From the NCBI GenBank assembly GCA_964598765.1, contig CAZRCZ010000012.1:1-64000 (forward strand): a stretch of DNA of 64,000 nt, read 5' to 3'. Made by a program: the position numbers and the translations under genes. This document shows, piece after piece, positions 1-7,873 of this stretch. The DNA comes from CAZRCZ01 sp964598765. GTDB lineage: Bacteria; Sumerlaeota; Sumerlaeia; MVZB01; JAJFLK01. Every line of letters begins with the position of its first letter. The stretch's first letter is position 1. The notes below the pieces were generated by a model. That model worked only from the letters and a program-made list of their open reading frames with translations. It did not search any database and had not been told where the DNA came from.

Positions 1-270
1 GGAGCAATCGGCGCAGTTGCTGGTCGTTAATGACGATGACGTGATCGAGCAATTCCCTTCGGCGTGTGCCGATGAGCCGTTGCACACAAGGATTCGGACA
101 CGACGAGCGGAAGGCGTTGCGGATTTCTTCGACCCCGTGATCCTTCAAGAAGTCGGGAACGGCTCGCCCGTAGATTGCGCCATTGTCCCGAAAGAGGAAT
201 CGGTTGCGGACATCAAACGGCATGGCTTCGCGCAGTTGTTGGACCAACCTGAGCTTCACGGGTTGATGAG
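1..270 (-). pseudogene. IS481/IS3-type integrase core remnant (cut by window edge)
   Basis: Reading the minus strand from about 270 down to 1 gives the C-terminal part of a DDE integrase/transposase. It includes QQLREAMPFD, RFLFRDNGAIYG (second catalytic Asp), a segment ending SCPNPCVQRLIGTRRREL, and DHVIVINDQQLRRLL. Family members usually carry V-E-R where this has V-Q-R, so the catalytic Glu appears to be Gln. Upstream of about 270 the frame loses resemblance and has no plausible start, so the copy is 5' truncated. Its 3' end lies outside the window. A plus-strand reading frame over the same bases is only its shadow. Family assignment rests on motif recall. Confidence 0.6.
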
Positions 271-407
271 GGAGAGCAATTTTGGAAACCGACACCGACG
301 CCGAACCGAAGGGGGGGATTGAGGGATGACGAAAAATTTCGATTACAGGATTGAAAGTGGCCGTGAGCAGGCACGGACGGCCATCGGCAATTTCGCTCAA
401 AAACCAG

Positions 408-436
408 TTGACTCATGCCGGAGGGTCGGCTACAAG
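408..436 (+). promoter_or_regulatory. Putative sigma70-type promoter for the pilM operon
   Basis: TTGACT at 408-413 and TACAAG at 431-436 are separated by 17 bases. The predicted start near 443 lies about 50 bases before the pilM ATG. The hexamers match consensus at five and four positions. Confidence 0.45.
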
Positions 437-464
437 ATCGCGGGGTTGCAGTCGTTGCCGGTAG

Positions 465-483
465 CGCGGAGATCGTCTCCGCG
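465..483 (+). promoter_or_regulatory. Hairpin in the pilM leader
   Basis: A perfect 8-bp stem (CGCGGAGA / TCTCCGCG) with a TCG loop ends 12 bases before the pilM ATG at 496. It would be part of the transcript from the predicted promoter and could affect ribosome access. No Shine-Dalgarno stronger than AAAGTGA lies between hairpin and start. Function is inferred. Confidence 0.35.
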
Positions 484-495
484 ATAAAGTGAACC

Positions 496-2391
496 ATGGC
501 CAAATCGCGTCAGTGTCTGGGCATTGATATCGGATCGCACTCGATCCGGATCGCCGAGGTTTCGGCGGGTCCGGGGGGCGTGGAAATCCGAAACCTTGCC
601 CAGGCCCCGCTGGAATTGGAGCCGGGGCAAACCGAGCCGCAACGCCAATCGGCCATTTCCTCCCAAGTCAACGCCTTGATCAAGCAGGGAAAATTTAAGA
701 CCAAGCAAGCGGTGTTTTGCATGTCCGGACAGGCGGTATTCGTTCGCCAATTGAAAGTTCCGGCGACGACGCCCGACCGCCTGAACCGCATTATTCAATT
801 CGAGGCGCGCGAGCAAATCCCTTTTCCCTTGGACAAGACCGCCCTCGAATATCAGGTTTTTGAAACCGAAAACCCGAGTGAGGTCGAGGTTCTCCTCGTC
901 GCCATCCGTAAGGACATCGTGGACGCCTTCATGAAACTCGTCCGCAAGACCGGCATCAAGCCGATGGCGATCTCCGTGTCCTCGCTCGCGCTTCACAATT
1001 ATTACGAGGTCAACGCCGGCCCCAGCAACCTTTTGGATCGCCTTCAAAAGGGCAAGTCGGGGGAAGCCAAGAAAAAGACGGCGGGCAAGGGGCTTCTCAA
1101 GCTTGGACGGAAGAAAAAGACCGATGAGGCGGAGCCGGAAGAAGAGGCGGCGGGACCGACGATGGAATTCGAGGAGATTCAAGCTGAAGTCAACCTCGGA
1201 GCCTCGACCATGGACCTCGCCATTCCCAAGGGAGGGGCGCGCCGACTGATCGGCTTCACCCGTTCGATTCCCGTTGCCGGAACGCAGATGGACCGCCAGA
1301 TCCGGACGAAGTTGAATCTCCAATCCCAAGAGGACGCGATGCGCGTCAAAGAGGAAGAAACCGTCATCCTCTCGGCGGATTATGAATTGGCCTCCGACTT
1401 GGCCGAGGTGAACATGCCCGCGTCTCAGGCGGCCACGCAGGTTGCCGACACGATGATCGCCGAAATCCGTCGCTCCTTGGATTTCTTCATCTCGCAACCT
1501 GACGGCGTCGCGGTGGACGGCATCGTTTTATCCGGCGGACTTTCCAAAATGCGGTTCCTCCTTAATTATTTGGAGGAGAAAATGGGCTTGCCCGTCGAAC
1601 TGGCATCGGTGAAATCCGAAAAAATCTCCATCGCCGACGATCTTCGCGAGCAACTCCCCTCTTTCGTCATTCCGATCGGGCTGGCGATGCAGGGAGTCGG
1701 AATCGGCCAAGTCACGATTGATTTTCTCCCGCAAGACGTAAAGAACGTTCGCGCCCTGACGGAAAACCGAATGCAGATCGGCGTGGCCGCGACGTTGCTG
1801 GCGGCTTCCCTCTTCCTGGCCTTCAACCTCGGCGAAAACTACATTTCCCAGAACGAGAAGCTCGCCGACTCCACGCAGGACCTCATCAAAAAGTCCGAGG
1901 ACGATTCCAAACGCCTGACGGAAGCCGAAAAGGACAACAAGGACGTTTCCGTCAAATGGCAAACGCTCTCCAAGATTTACGGAAAACGGGCCTATTGGCT
2001 TGATTTCGCCAACATCCTTTACCTCAACCGCCCGCCGCAGGTCATCTTGGATACCCTCGTTCTCCGCAATAACGGCGACGTTCTCATTTCGGGATTGGCT
2101 CCCGAGCAGAGATACCTCCAGCGTTTTCAAGAGGACCTCCAGCAACAAAAAGATTTCGTTCGCGGATCCAACCTCGAAAAACTCGAGGGACCACTGATCG
2201 TTCCGCCCATGGATACCAAGGTTTGGAAATTCACCCTGCGAATACGGACGCGGGTGCGCGAGGGACGCTACGAGGCGATCAAGGAACCTCCCGGCGGACC
2301 TTCGACTTCGACCACGGCGACCAATCCCTCGACCGTCGCTACGACCGGCGGCACGACAACCCATTCGCGATTTGCCCCCGGGGGGCGATGA
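496..2391 (+). CDS. pilM: PilM-PilN fusion, type IV pilus inner-membrane assembly protein
   Basis: Residues 1-400 form a PilM-type actin-like ATPase: LGIDIGSHSIRIAEV at the start, EAREQIPFPLDKTALEYQV, and the late phosphate motif VLSGGLSKM near residue 344. A charged insertion sits at about 185-220. After a linker, a single membrane helix (VAATLLAASLFLAF, about 430-446) leads into a coiled-coil periplasmic region of about 180 residues like PilN. PilM is normally about 350 residues and separate; here one 631-residue chain joins the cytoplasmic ring protein to its membrane partner, like GspL of type II secretion. The tail is Thr/Ser-rich. It begins a block with the next membrane protein and the secretin. 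Family call is firm; the fusion is read directly from one uninterrupted frame. Confidence 0.85.
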   Translation: MAKSRQCLGIDIGSHSIRIAEVSAGPGGVEIRNLAQAPLELEPGQTEPQRQSAISSQVNALIKQGKFKTKQAVFCMSGQAVFVRQLKVPATTPDRLNRIIQFEAREQIPFPLDKTALEYQVFETENPSEVEVLLVAIRKDIVDAFMKLVRKTGIKPMAISVSSLALHNYYEVNAGPSNLLDRLQKGKSGEAKKKTAGKGLLKLGRKKKTDEAEPEEEAAGPTMEFEEIQAEVNLGASTMDLAIPKGGARRLIGFTRSIPVAGTQMDRQIRTKLNLQSQEDAMRVKEEETVILSADYELASDLAEVNMPASQAATQVADTMIAEIRRSLDFFISQPDGVAVDGIVLSGGLSKMRFLLNYLEEKMGLPVELASVKSEKISIADDLREQLPSFVIPIGLAMQGVGIGQVTIDFLPQDVKNVRALTENRMQIGVAATLLAASLFLAFNLGENYISQNEKLADSTQDLIKKSEDDSKRLTEAEKDNKDVSVKWQTLSKIYGKRAYWLDFANILYLNRPPQVILDTLVLRNNGDVLISGLAPEQRYLQRFQEDLQQQKDFVRGSNLEKLEGPLIVPPMDTKVWKFTLRIRTRVREGRYEAIKEPPGGPSTSTTATNPSTVATTGGTTTHSRFAPGGR

Positions 2392-2431
2392 TCGGACTTG
2401 AGCCGCTTAGCAATCGAAGGAACTCGTTACC

Positions 2432-2965
2432 ATGGCATCCACCGATAAACCCGACTTAATTCAGACGCTCAAGCCTCTGCTCAGCAAGCATTTGGACAAG
2501 ATCATGATCGGCTCGCTGGGATTCATCACTGCCCTTCTGGGCTTTCTCGCCTTTGCCGAGCGTTCCACCGTTCAGCCGGAAGCCGTTCCCCCCAAGCCAC
2601 GCGATCCGATCTTCGCGATCACGAAAACGGCCATGCCTTATCGCGTCATATCCGAGCTGGTTGTCAAGCGCCTCGAACCTTTTGAGTCCTCTCCGTATCA
2701 TCCCCTCACGGACTTCAATATGTTTGATCCCAAATCGGTGAAGGACGCGGAGCAAAGGCAGAAGGACGCGGATAAATTGGTGGGGCAGGCCCAGACGCTG
2801 GTCGAGCAGGCCAAATACGACGAGGCGCGCTTGCTTCTGGATCAGGTTTTCAAAAAGCTCGACGCCTCTTACAAGCCCGCGAAGCTTCTGCTGGAGGAAA
2901 TCGACAAGAGAATCAAGGCGACCCCGGCGCCCGGAGCGCCTGCCAAGAAGCCGGAGGGCAAATGA
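2432..2965 (+). CDS. Bitopic membrane protein in the PilO/PilP position
   Basis: This 177-residue protein has a short cytoplasmic N-terminus, one membrane helix (about residues 25-43, MIGSLGFITALLGFLAF), a proline-rich stretch, and an alpha-helical region at 105-165 resembling one or two TPR-like hairpins (QAQTLVEQAKYDEARLLLDQ). It ends in an Ala/Pro/Lys tail. It starts 40 bases after pilM and precedes the secretin, where PilO and PilP usually lie, but I see no recognisable PilO ferredoxin-like or PilP HR domain. A role linking the inner-membrane platform to the secretin is inferred from position only. Confidence 0.7.
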   Translation: MASTDKPDLIQTLKPLLSKHLDKIMIGSLGFITALLGFLAFAERSTVQPEAVPPKPRDPIFAITKTAMPYRVISELVVKRLEPFESSPYHPLTDFNMFDPKSVKDAEQRQKDADKLVGQAQTLVEQAKYDEARLLLDQVFKKLDASYKPAKLLLEEIDKRIKATPAPGAPAKKPEGK

Positions 2966-3007
2966 TTTCATCTTAAAGATTGATTTTCAGGATGGAATAA
3001 GGGCATA

Positions 3008-3055
3008 GTTCCCCCCTGTCGAGATTTTCGATCCATGGCGGCGCAGGGGGGGAAC
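3008..3055 (+). terminator. C/G-rich inverted repeat after the pilM pair
   Basis: GTTCCCCCCTG (3008-3018) pairs with CAGGGGGGGAAC (3044-3055) apart from one bulged G, with a 25-base loop. It lies 43 bases after the stop at 2965. No U tract follows directly, so it could be a terminator or an attenuator before the secretin gene. Confidence 0.4.
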
Positions 3056-3088
3056 CGGCGCATGGCTAATTTTAAGGCGGGGTTTTTC

Positions 3089-3117
3089 TTGACAAATCTT
3101 GTGGTATGAATCATTTA
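3089..3117 (+). promoter_or_regulatory. Possible promoter for the secretin gene
   Basis: A perfect TTGACA (3089-3094) is followed after 17 bases by CATTTA (3112-3117). The -10 element is weak; TTTAAT at 3114-3119 is an alternative with a 19-base spacer. This would give a leader of about 120 bases before the secretin start. Confidence 0.35.
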
Positions 3118-3243
3118 ATCATGCGCCTCAATGGCCGAATTGTGTGTGCGCGTGGGTGACGAACGGTAAAAGAGGGCGTTGGATCGCTTGAGGAACGCCC
3201 GGAACGAAGGGGTCTATTTCACAAAGGGGAAATGGGACGAAAC

Positions 3244-6200
3244 ATGAAGATGCACCGCGGTAACAGAGCTATCTCTCTCCCTGTCGCCTTTCTGGCGCTT
3301 GGAATCTTGACGCGGGTTCTCGGCGCAGACCCCGTCGCGCCGAGCGGCGACGATCCCCGCGCGGGCTACGTTGTCGTTCAATCCGCCGAGCCGTCGGCCT
3401 TGACCGCCATACTCACTAAAGCCGCCCAAGCCTTTGAGGAAGGGGCGTTCGGCGTGGCGATGGATTGGTATGACAACGCGCGCGCGCTCGCTCCGGACCG
3501 CGCCGATCTTCAACAACTCCTCAAACTCGCCTCCGATAACCGCGACCTTCAACGCGAAGCCCAAAAGAAACTTCCCGAAAATCCCGCGGAAAAGGACGCC
3601 TTCCTGAAATCCTCCTATGACAAAGCCTGCGAACTTCTTGAAAAAGGGGACCCGGGCGAGGCTTCCAAAGCCTTCCGCTCGATCTGGCTTTCCGCCGGAA
3701 AATACAAGGACACGACCCAGTTGTTGGCCAGGGCGCGTGAGAAATCGGTTGCGGCCAAACCTGCCGCCGACGCCCAGCCCGCCGCCGCGCCCGCAATCAG
3801 CGATGAGACCCGCGCGCAAATTGACGGATTCATGGTTCGCGCGCAAATGGAAGTTCAGGCCGGACACAAGGACGTCGCCCGTCGCCTTTATGAAAACGCG
3901 CTCAAGCTTGATCCCACCAATAAAATGATCCAATACGGATTGAGCCAGCTCTCCGAAAAGTCCGCCGGATCCGACCCTGGCGCTCCCGTATCTGCTCCCA
4001 TTGCCGCTCCCGTCGTCGCCCCTGCCGCTCCTCCTGCGGAGTCGGCGCAAACCGCGCCCGCTCCCGCGCCGGTTTCGGAAGTTCAATCGGCTCCGGCAAA
4101 AGCGGAAGCCCCTTCCGCGCCCAAGCCCGAAGCGGAGCCGAAAAAGGAACCGGCCCCCAAGCAGGAAACGCAAACGCCTCCCGTGAGTGCGGAAGTTCCG
4201 GCTGTCGCTCCTGCTCCGTCCCCCGCCCCCGTAGAAGATCAGAAAGCCGCGGCTGAGGAAGAAAAGAACGCCGCCAAGCAACACCAAATTGAAACCGCGC
4301 GCAAAATCGAGGAGCTTCAATCCGAAGCCGAAGTGGATTTGAAAAACAAGGATTTCGACGCGGCTGAAAAATCATTTCGCGCCGTTTTGGATTTGGAACC
4401 GGCCAACAAGACCGCATCCAAAGGTCTTGATCGTCTGGCCGAAGCGCGGACCAAAATTGCGGAACAACAACGTCACGAGCAGATCGAGCAAGCATTGAAA
4501 GCCGCCGAAGCGTCGCTTTCCGGCGGACATCTGGAAGAGGCGCAATCGGGATTTCAAGCGGTTCTTCAGTTGGATCCCAAGAATCATAAAGCGGAAAAGG
4601 GGTTGAAGGAAGCGGCGCGGAAGCAGGCCAAAGCGGCTTCGCGCGAGGCGAAATCTCCGGCTTCCGCCGAGCAAGCCCCGGAGCCTTCCGCGATTTCCGC
4701 CGCGCCGATTGAATCGGTATCAGGCGCCGCGCTCCATCCGATTGACGCGAAGGAAGCTGAAAAGAAGGATGCTTCCTCGCCCCGGTCGTTTGAGATCGCC
4801 CAAGCCGACGCCAAAACTGAAAAACCCGCCGACGCCAAACCCGCTTCGGCCCCCGCCGCGCCAAGCGAGCCGCCCAAAATGAATCCCGAATCCAAGCGGG
4901 CGGAACTTGAGAAATTGCACCGCGAGGCTTTGGAAGAGCGCCGCAAGGGGGACATCGAAGCGGCGCGGAAAAATTGGGAGGCGATGCTCGCCATTGATTC
5001 CAAGAACAAGCTGGCCGCGACTTACTTGGAGCAGACCAAGTCCGAACTGGATCGCGCGTTGGCCGACCGCAAGGCCAAGGAGGAATCCTTGGCGCGGAAG
5101 AAGAAGGCCCAAGAGCTTCTCAACTCTCCCGTCACGGTTTCCACTGACCGCCCGACGCCTTTGGCGGAATTCATGCGCATTCTTTCCTTCTCGACTCCCC
5201 ACGACATTCAATACTACGTCGCGTCGGGAGCCGAGGCGGACGTCTTCGTCAACTTCATTGACAAGCCCCTTCAGGAGGTTCTCGACACGATTCTCACCCC
5301 GCGCGGTTTGGTTTGGAGCATTGACGAGAAAAACGTCATCACGATCAAACCCGAATTTTCCGCCCGCACGTTCAATCTCACGACCGACCAAATGAACAAG
5401 GTTCGCTCGCTTCTCGACAGCGGAAACCTTCAAAAGATCGTTTGGGGACAAACCGAGCCACCGGCCAAGGGGGTCGAACTCACCGTGGATGAGCGTCAGC
5501 GCGTTTTGGTCGCCGTCGGCTCCAAACTTCACATGCAGAAGATCGAGGAATTCATGGGGGCGTTGGAGGGAACCGTCGTTCCCGATCTGGAAACGCAAAT
5601 CTACAAAATCCGCGAGGCGGACGGACCGAAGATCAAGGCGCTCATCAGCGCGTTGATCGCGTCCGACAAGTCCACTCCCTTTGGACTTGAGCGCAAAATC
5701 TTCATTGACGGCTCCGACCTCATCGTCCGCGACACGCCGGAGAACATCACCAAGATCGAGGAGCTTCTTCTCGACGAGAAATTCATTCAGGACCTCCGCG
5801 ACGAAAAACTGGACATCTCCAACTTCTCTCTGGTTCCCCGCGACGTTGAGAGTCAGAACTCCGAACAGATCACCGTCTTCACCAATCGAGTCAAGGAGGC
5901 CATTGAAACCTTGCTCTATTCCCGGACCGGGATCAAGGCCGCTCAAGCCGAGGGACGCAGACTTTGGTTCGATCCCTCCACGCTTCAGTTGACCGTCGTG
6001 GACACTCCGACCAACATCGGCAAGGTCGGCAAATACATTGAATCGCTCCCCGAATTGAGGCATCAGCGGCTCCAAAAGGTGATCTTCCTTGAGAACGCCG
6101 TCGCGGAATCCCTCGCGTCCGATCTTTCGGAGGTCCTTGGGCTTGCCGAATCCACGACAGGGGGCAAAGGGGGCAAGGGCAATGAAGTCATCCGCCGCCT

Positions 6201-7650
6201 CCGCCGGGGGGATGAATTCACCTTCCGCGATCTTCGCATCCGACTGATGCGCGTTGAGGAAAACGATCCGAATGACCGCAACGATGACGAATGCGAAATC
6301 ACCGTCAACACCGGAACCCAAACCAGCACCCTCACGCTCCGGGAATTGGACACGCAATTCTTTGAGTCCTACGAAATCACCGCCGAGGATGTTCAGCCTT
6401 CCGGAGGAGGAGGAACCACCAGTGGGGCGGGAACGACCGCCAATCGGGGCGAGGGAACGGCGCGCATCCGCATCCGTTACGTCGAGGAGCTTGACAAAGG
6501 AAACGGACCCGGAGGAGCGGCGGCGACGGCGGTGACGGCGGCCCAGAACCAAGCCCAGCAAGCCGCGCAGGCCGAACAGGGTTTGACGATCAACCCCTTT
6601 GGTCCTCTCAACGCCCTCATCATCCGGTATGACAATCCCTCGCGGCTTCAGGAAGTCGAGGACTTGGTCAAGCAACTCGACAAGCCGACCAAACAGGTCG
6701 AGGTGGAAACCAAATTCGTTCAGGTCAACGAAACTCGGGCGCGCGAGTTTAGCGGCGACTTCAACCTTGAAGGTCTGAGCAACGCCCACGGGCTGAGCCA
6801 AGTGTTTGACGGCAATTGGTTGCTCAATTCACGGTTCGCCCAGACGCGCGATCAAATGATCAACACCTTCGAACCCCCCATCGAAAATCCCTTGGCCGCC
6901 AATCTCCTCAAGAGCACAACGGCCTTGGATTTGGTGTTGGGCGGAAGCAGTCTTCCGACCCTGAATTTCCAACTGCGCTTACTCGAAGCCGAAGGAATCA
7001 TCAACATCACCAACGGACCCAAGGTCGCCATGCTGGACGCCATCCAAGGGCGGTTCCGCATCGAGAAGCTGGGACCGGCCGGACAGAACACGACCATACC
7101 GGGGACATTTAGCCCATTCGGCACCACGGGCGGAAACAACGAGACGCTCGAAAATGAAGGGGGATCCCGCTTTCAAAGCCGTGTTTCGACCGTGGTCTTG
7201 GAAGTCACGCCGCAAATTACCTCGGAGAAATCCATCATTCTGGAGATCATCGCCGAACTGATTGATTTCGACGATTACCTTGGCGAGAATGTATTCATCA
7301 CCAACACGGATGCATCGGCCAATACTCCGTTGCCTTCGCACATTGATCCCAACCCCGGCGAAAGCTTGGCGGCCACCGGGATCACCGGCCCCGATGCCTT
7401 CGCGACGTGGATCGTCAATCACGGACGGCTCTTCCGAACGCACAAGCTGATTGACACGACCGCGCGCACCCACGATGGCGGCACGATCGTCTTGGGCGGA
7501 TGGACCGGCGAACGCGCTGAGGAATTGACCTCCGGCGTCCCCGTTCTGCGCAACATGCCCTACTTCGGAAAGCTCCTCTTCAGCCGGAACCAGCGGAGTC
7601 TGAACCGAGTGACGTTATTGATCTTCTTGAGCGCGAACTTGCTCGAATAA
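3244..7650 (+). CDS. pilQ: Very large secretin (PilQ/GspD family) with TPR and proline/alanine-rich N-terminal half
   Basis: I chose the ATG at 3244 because MKMHRGNRAISLPVAFLALGILTRVLGA is a clean signal peptide; an in-frame ATG lies at 3232. The chain (1468 residues) has three TPR-like regions (about 50-120, 195-245 and 355-620) separated by Ala/Pro-rich linkers. A secretin/TonB short N-domain follows at about 630-700 (DIQYYVASGAEADVFVNF), then N-domains with a Gly-rich loop near 1050 and a cytosolic-frame coiled stretch. The C-terminal secretin channel starts near 1150 (VEVETKFVQVNETRAREF) and ends with VLEVTPQI, TIVLGGWTGER, GVPVLRNMPYFGKLLF and a terminal beta strand (VTLLIFLSANLL). Typical PilQ is 400-750 residues, so about half is lineage-specific. 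It should form the outer-membrane pilus gate, with the TPR region reaching into the periplasm. Confidence 0.85.
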   Translation: MKMHRGNRAISLPVAFLALGILTRVLGADPVAPSGDDPRAGYVVVQSAEPSALTAILTKAAQAFEEGAFGVAMDWYDNARALAPDRADLQQLLKLASDNRDLQREAQKKLPENPAEKDAFLKSSYDKACELLEKGDPGEASKAFRSIWLSAGKYKDTTQLLARAREKSVAAKPAADAQPAAAPAISDETRAQIDGFMVRAQMEVQAGHKDVARRLYENALKLDPTNKMIQYGLSQLSEKSAGSDPGAPVSAPIAAPVVAPAAPPAESAQTAPAPAPVSEVQSAPAKAEAPSAPKPEAEPKKEPAPKQETQTPPVSAEVPAVAPAPSPAPVEDQKAAAEEEKNAAKQHQIETARKIEELQSEAEVDLKNKDFDAAEKSFRAVLDLEPANKTASKGLDRLAEARTKIAEQQRHEQIEQALKAAEASLSGGHLEEAQSGFQAVLQLDPKNHKAEKGLKEAARKQAKAASREAKSPASAEQAPEPSAISAAPIESVSGAALHPIDAKEAEKKDASSPRSFEIAQADAKTEKPADAKPASAPAAPSEPPKMNPESKRAELEKLHREALEERRKGDIEAARKNWEAMLAIDSKNKLAATYLEQTKSELDRALADRKAKEESLARKKKAQELLNSPVTVSTDRPTPLAEFMRILSFSTPHDIQYYVASGAEADVFVNFIDKPLQEVLDTILTPRGLVWSIDEKNVITIKPEFSARTFNLTTDQMNKVRSLLDSGNLQKIVWGQTEPPAKGVELTVDERQRVLVAVGSKLHMQKIEEFMGALEGTVVPDLETQIYKIREADGPKIKALISALIASDKSTPFGLERKIFIDGSDLIVRDTPENITKIEELLLDEKFIQDLRDEKLDISNFSLVPRDVESQNSEQITVFTNRVKEAIETLLYSRTGIKAAQAEGRRLWFDPSTLQLTVVDTPTNIGKVGKYIESLPELRHQRLQKVIFLENAVAESLASDLSEVLGLAESTTGGKGGKGNEVIRRLRRGDEFTFRDLRIRLMRVEENDPNDRNDDECEITVNTGTQTSTLTLRELDTQFFESYEITAEDVQPSGGGGTTSGAGTTANRGEGTARIRIRYVEELDKGNGPGGAAATAVTAAQNQAQQAAQAEQGLTINPFGPLNALIIRYDNPSRLQEVEDLVKQLDKPTKQVEVETKFVQVNETRAREFSGDFNLEGLSNAHGLSQVFDGNWLLNSRFAQTRDQMINTFEPPIENPLAANLLKSTTALDLVLGGSSLPTLNFQLRLLEAEGIINITNGPKVAMLDAIQGRFRIEKLGPAGQNTTIPGTFSPFGTTGGNNETLENEGGSRFQSRVSTVVLEVTPQITSEKSIILEIIAELIDFDDYLGENVFITNTDASANTPLPSHIDPNPGESLAATGITGPDAFATWIVNHGRLFRTHKLIDTTARTHDGGTIVLGGWTGERAEELTSGVPVLRNMPYFGKLLFSRNQRSLNRVTLLIFLSANLLE

Positions 7651-7698
7651 TTCCGCGCGCTTTTTCCGGCCGAGCCATGGGGCAGGGCATGGAAAAAG

Positions 7699-7739
7699 AA
7701 GACCCTCATCGGATTTTCCGGCGGGGGTCTTTTAATTTT
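7699..7739 (+). terminator. Rho-independent terminator after the secretin gene
   Basis: AAGACCC (7699-7705) pairs with GGGTCTT (7725-7731), with an internal CGGA/TCCG hairpin, and is followed by TTAATTTT. It lies about 50 bases downstream of the secretin stop. Confidence 0.6.
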
Positions 7740-7873
7740 GTGGCTGATATTTTTTCCGCTTCGGCTAAACTTGGAATGTGTCAAACTTCAAAACGGCGCG
7801 GGTTTTCCTCCGGGAGTGAAGGGCTGATTCATCGGTGGAAGATTGGAGCCATGGTCCAACCGGCCCCTTGAGC

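Noticed and set aside
17..322. Plus-strand frame of 101 codons at the left edge
   Set aside because: It is antisense to the integrase remnant, whose motifs are clear on the minus strand.
3902..6801. Long minus-strand frames opposite the secretin gene
   Set aside because: They are Arg/Gly-rich shadows created by G/C-biased third positions; the plus strand has secretin domains and a signal peptide.
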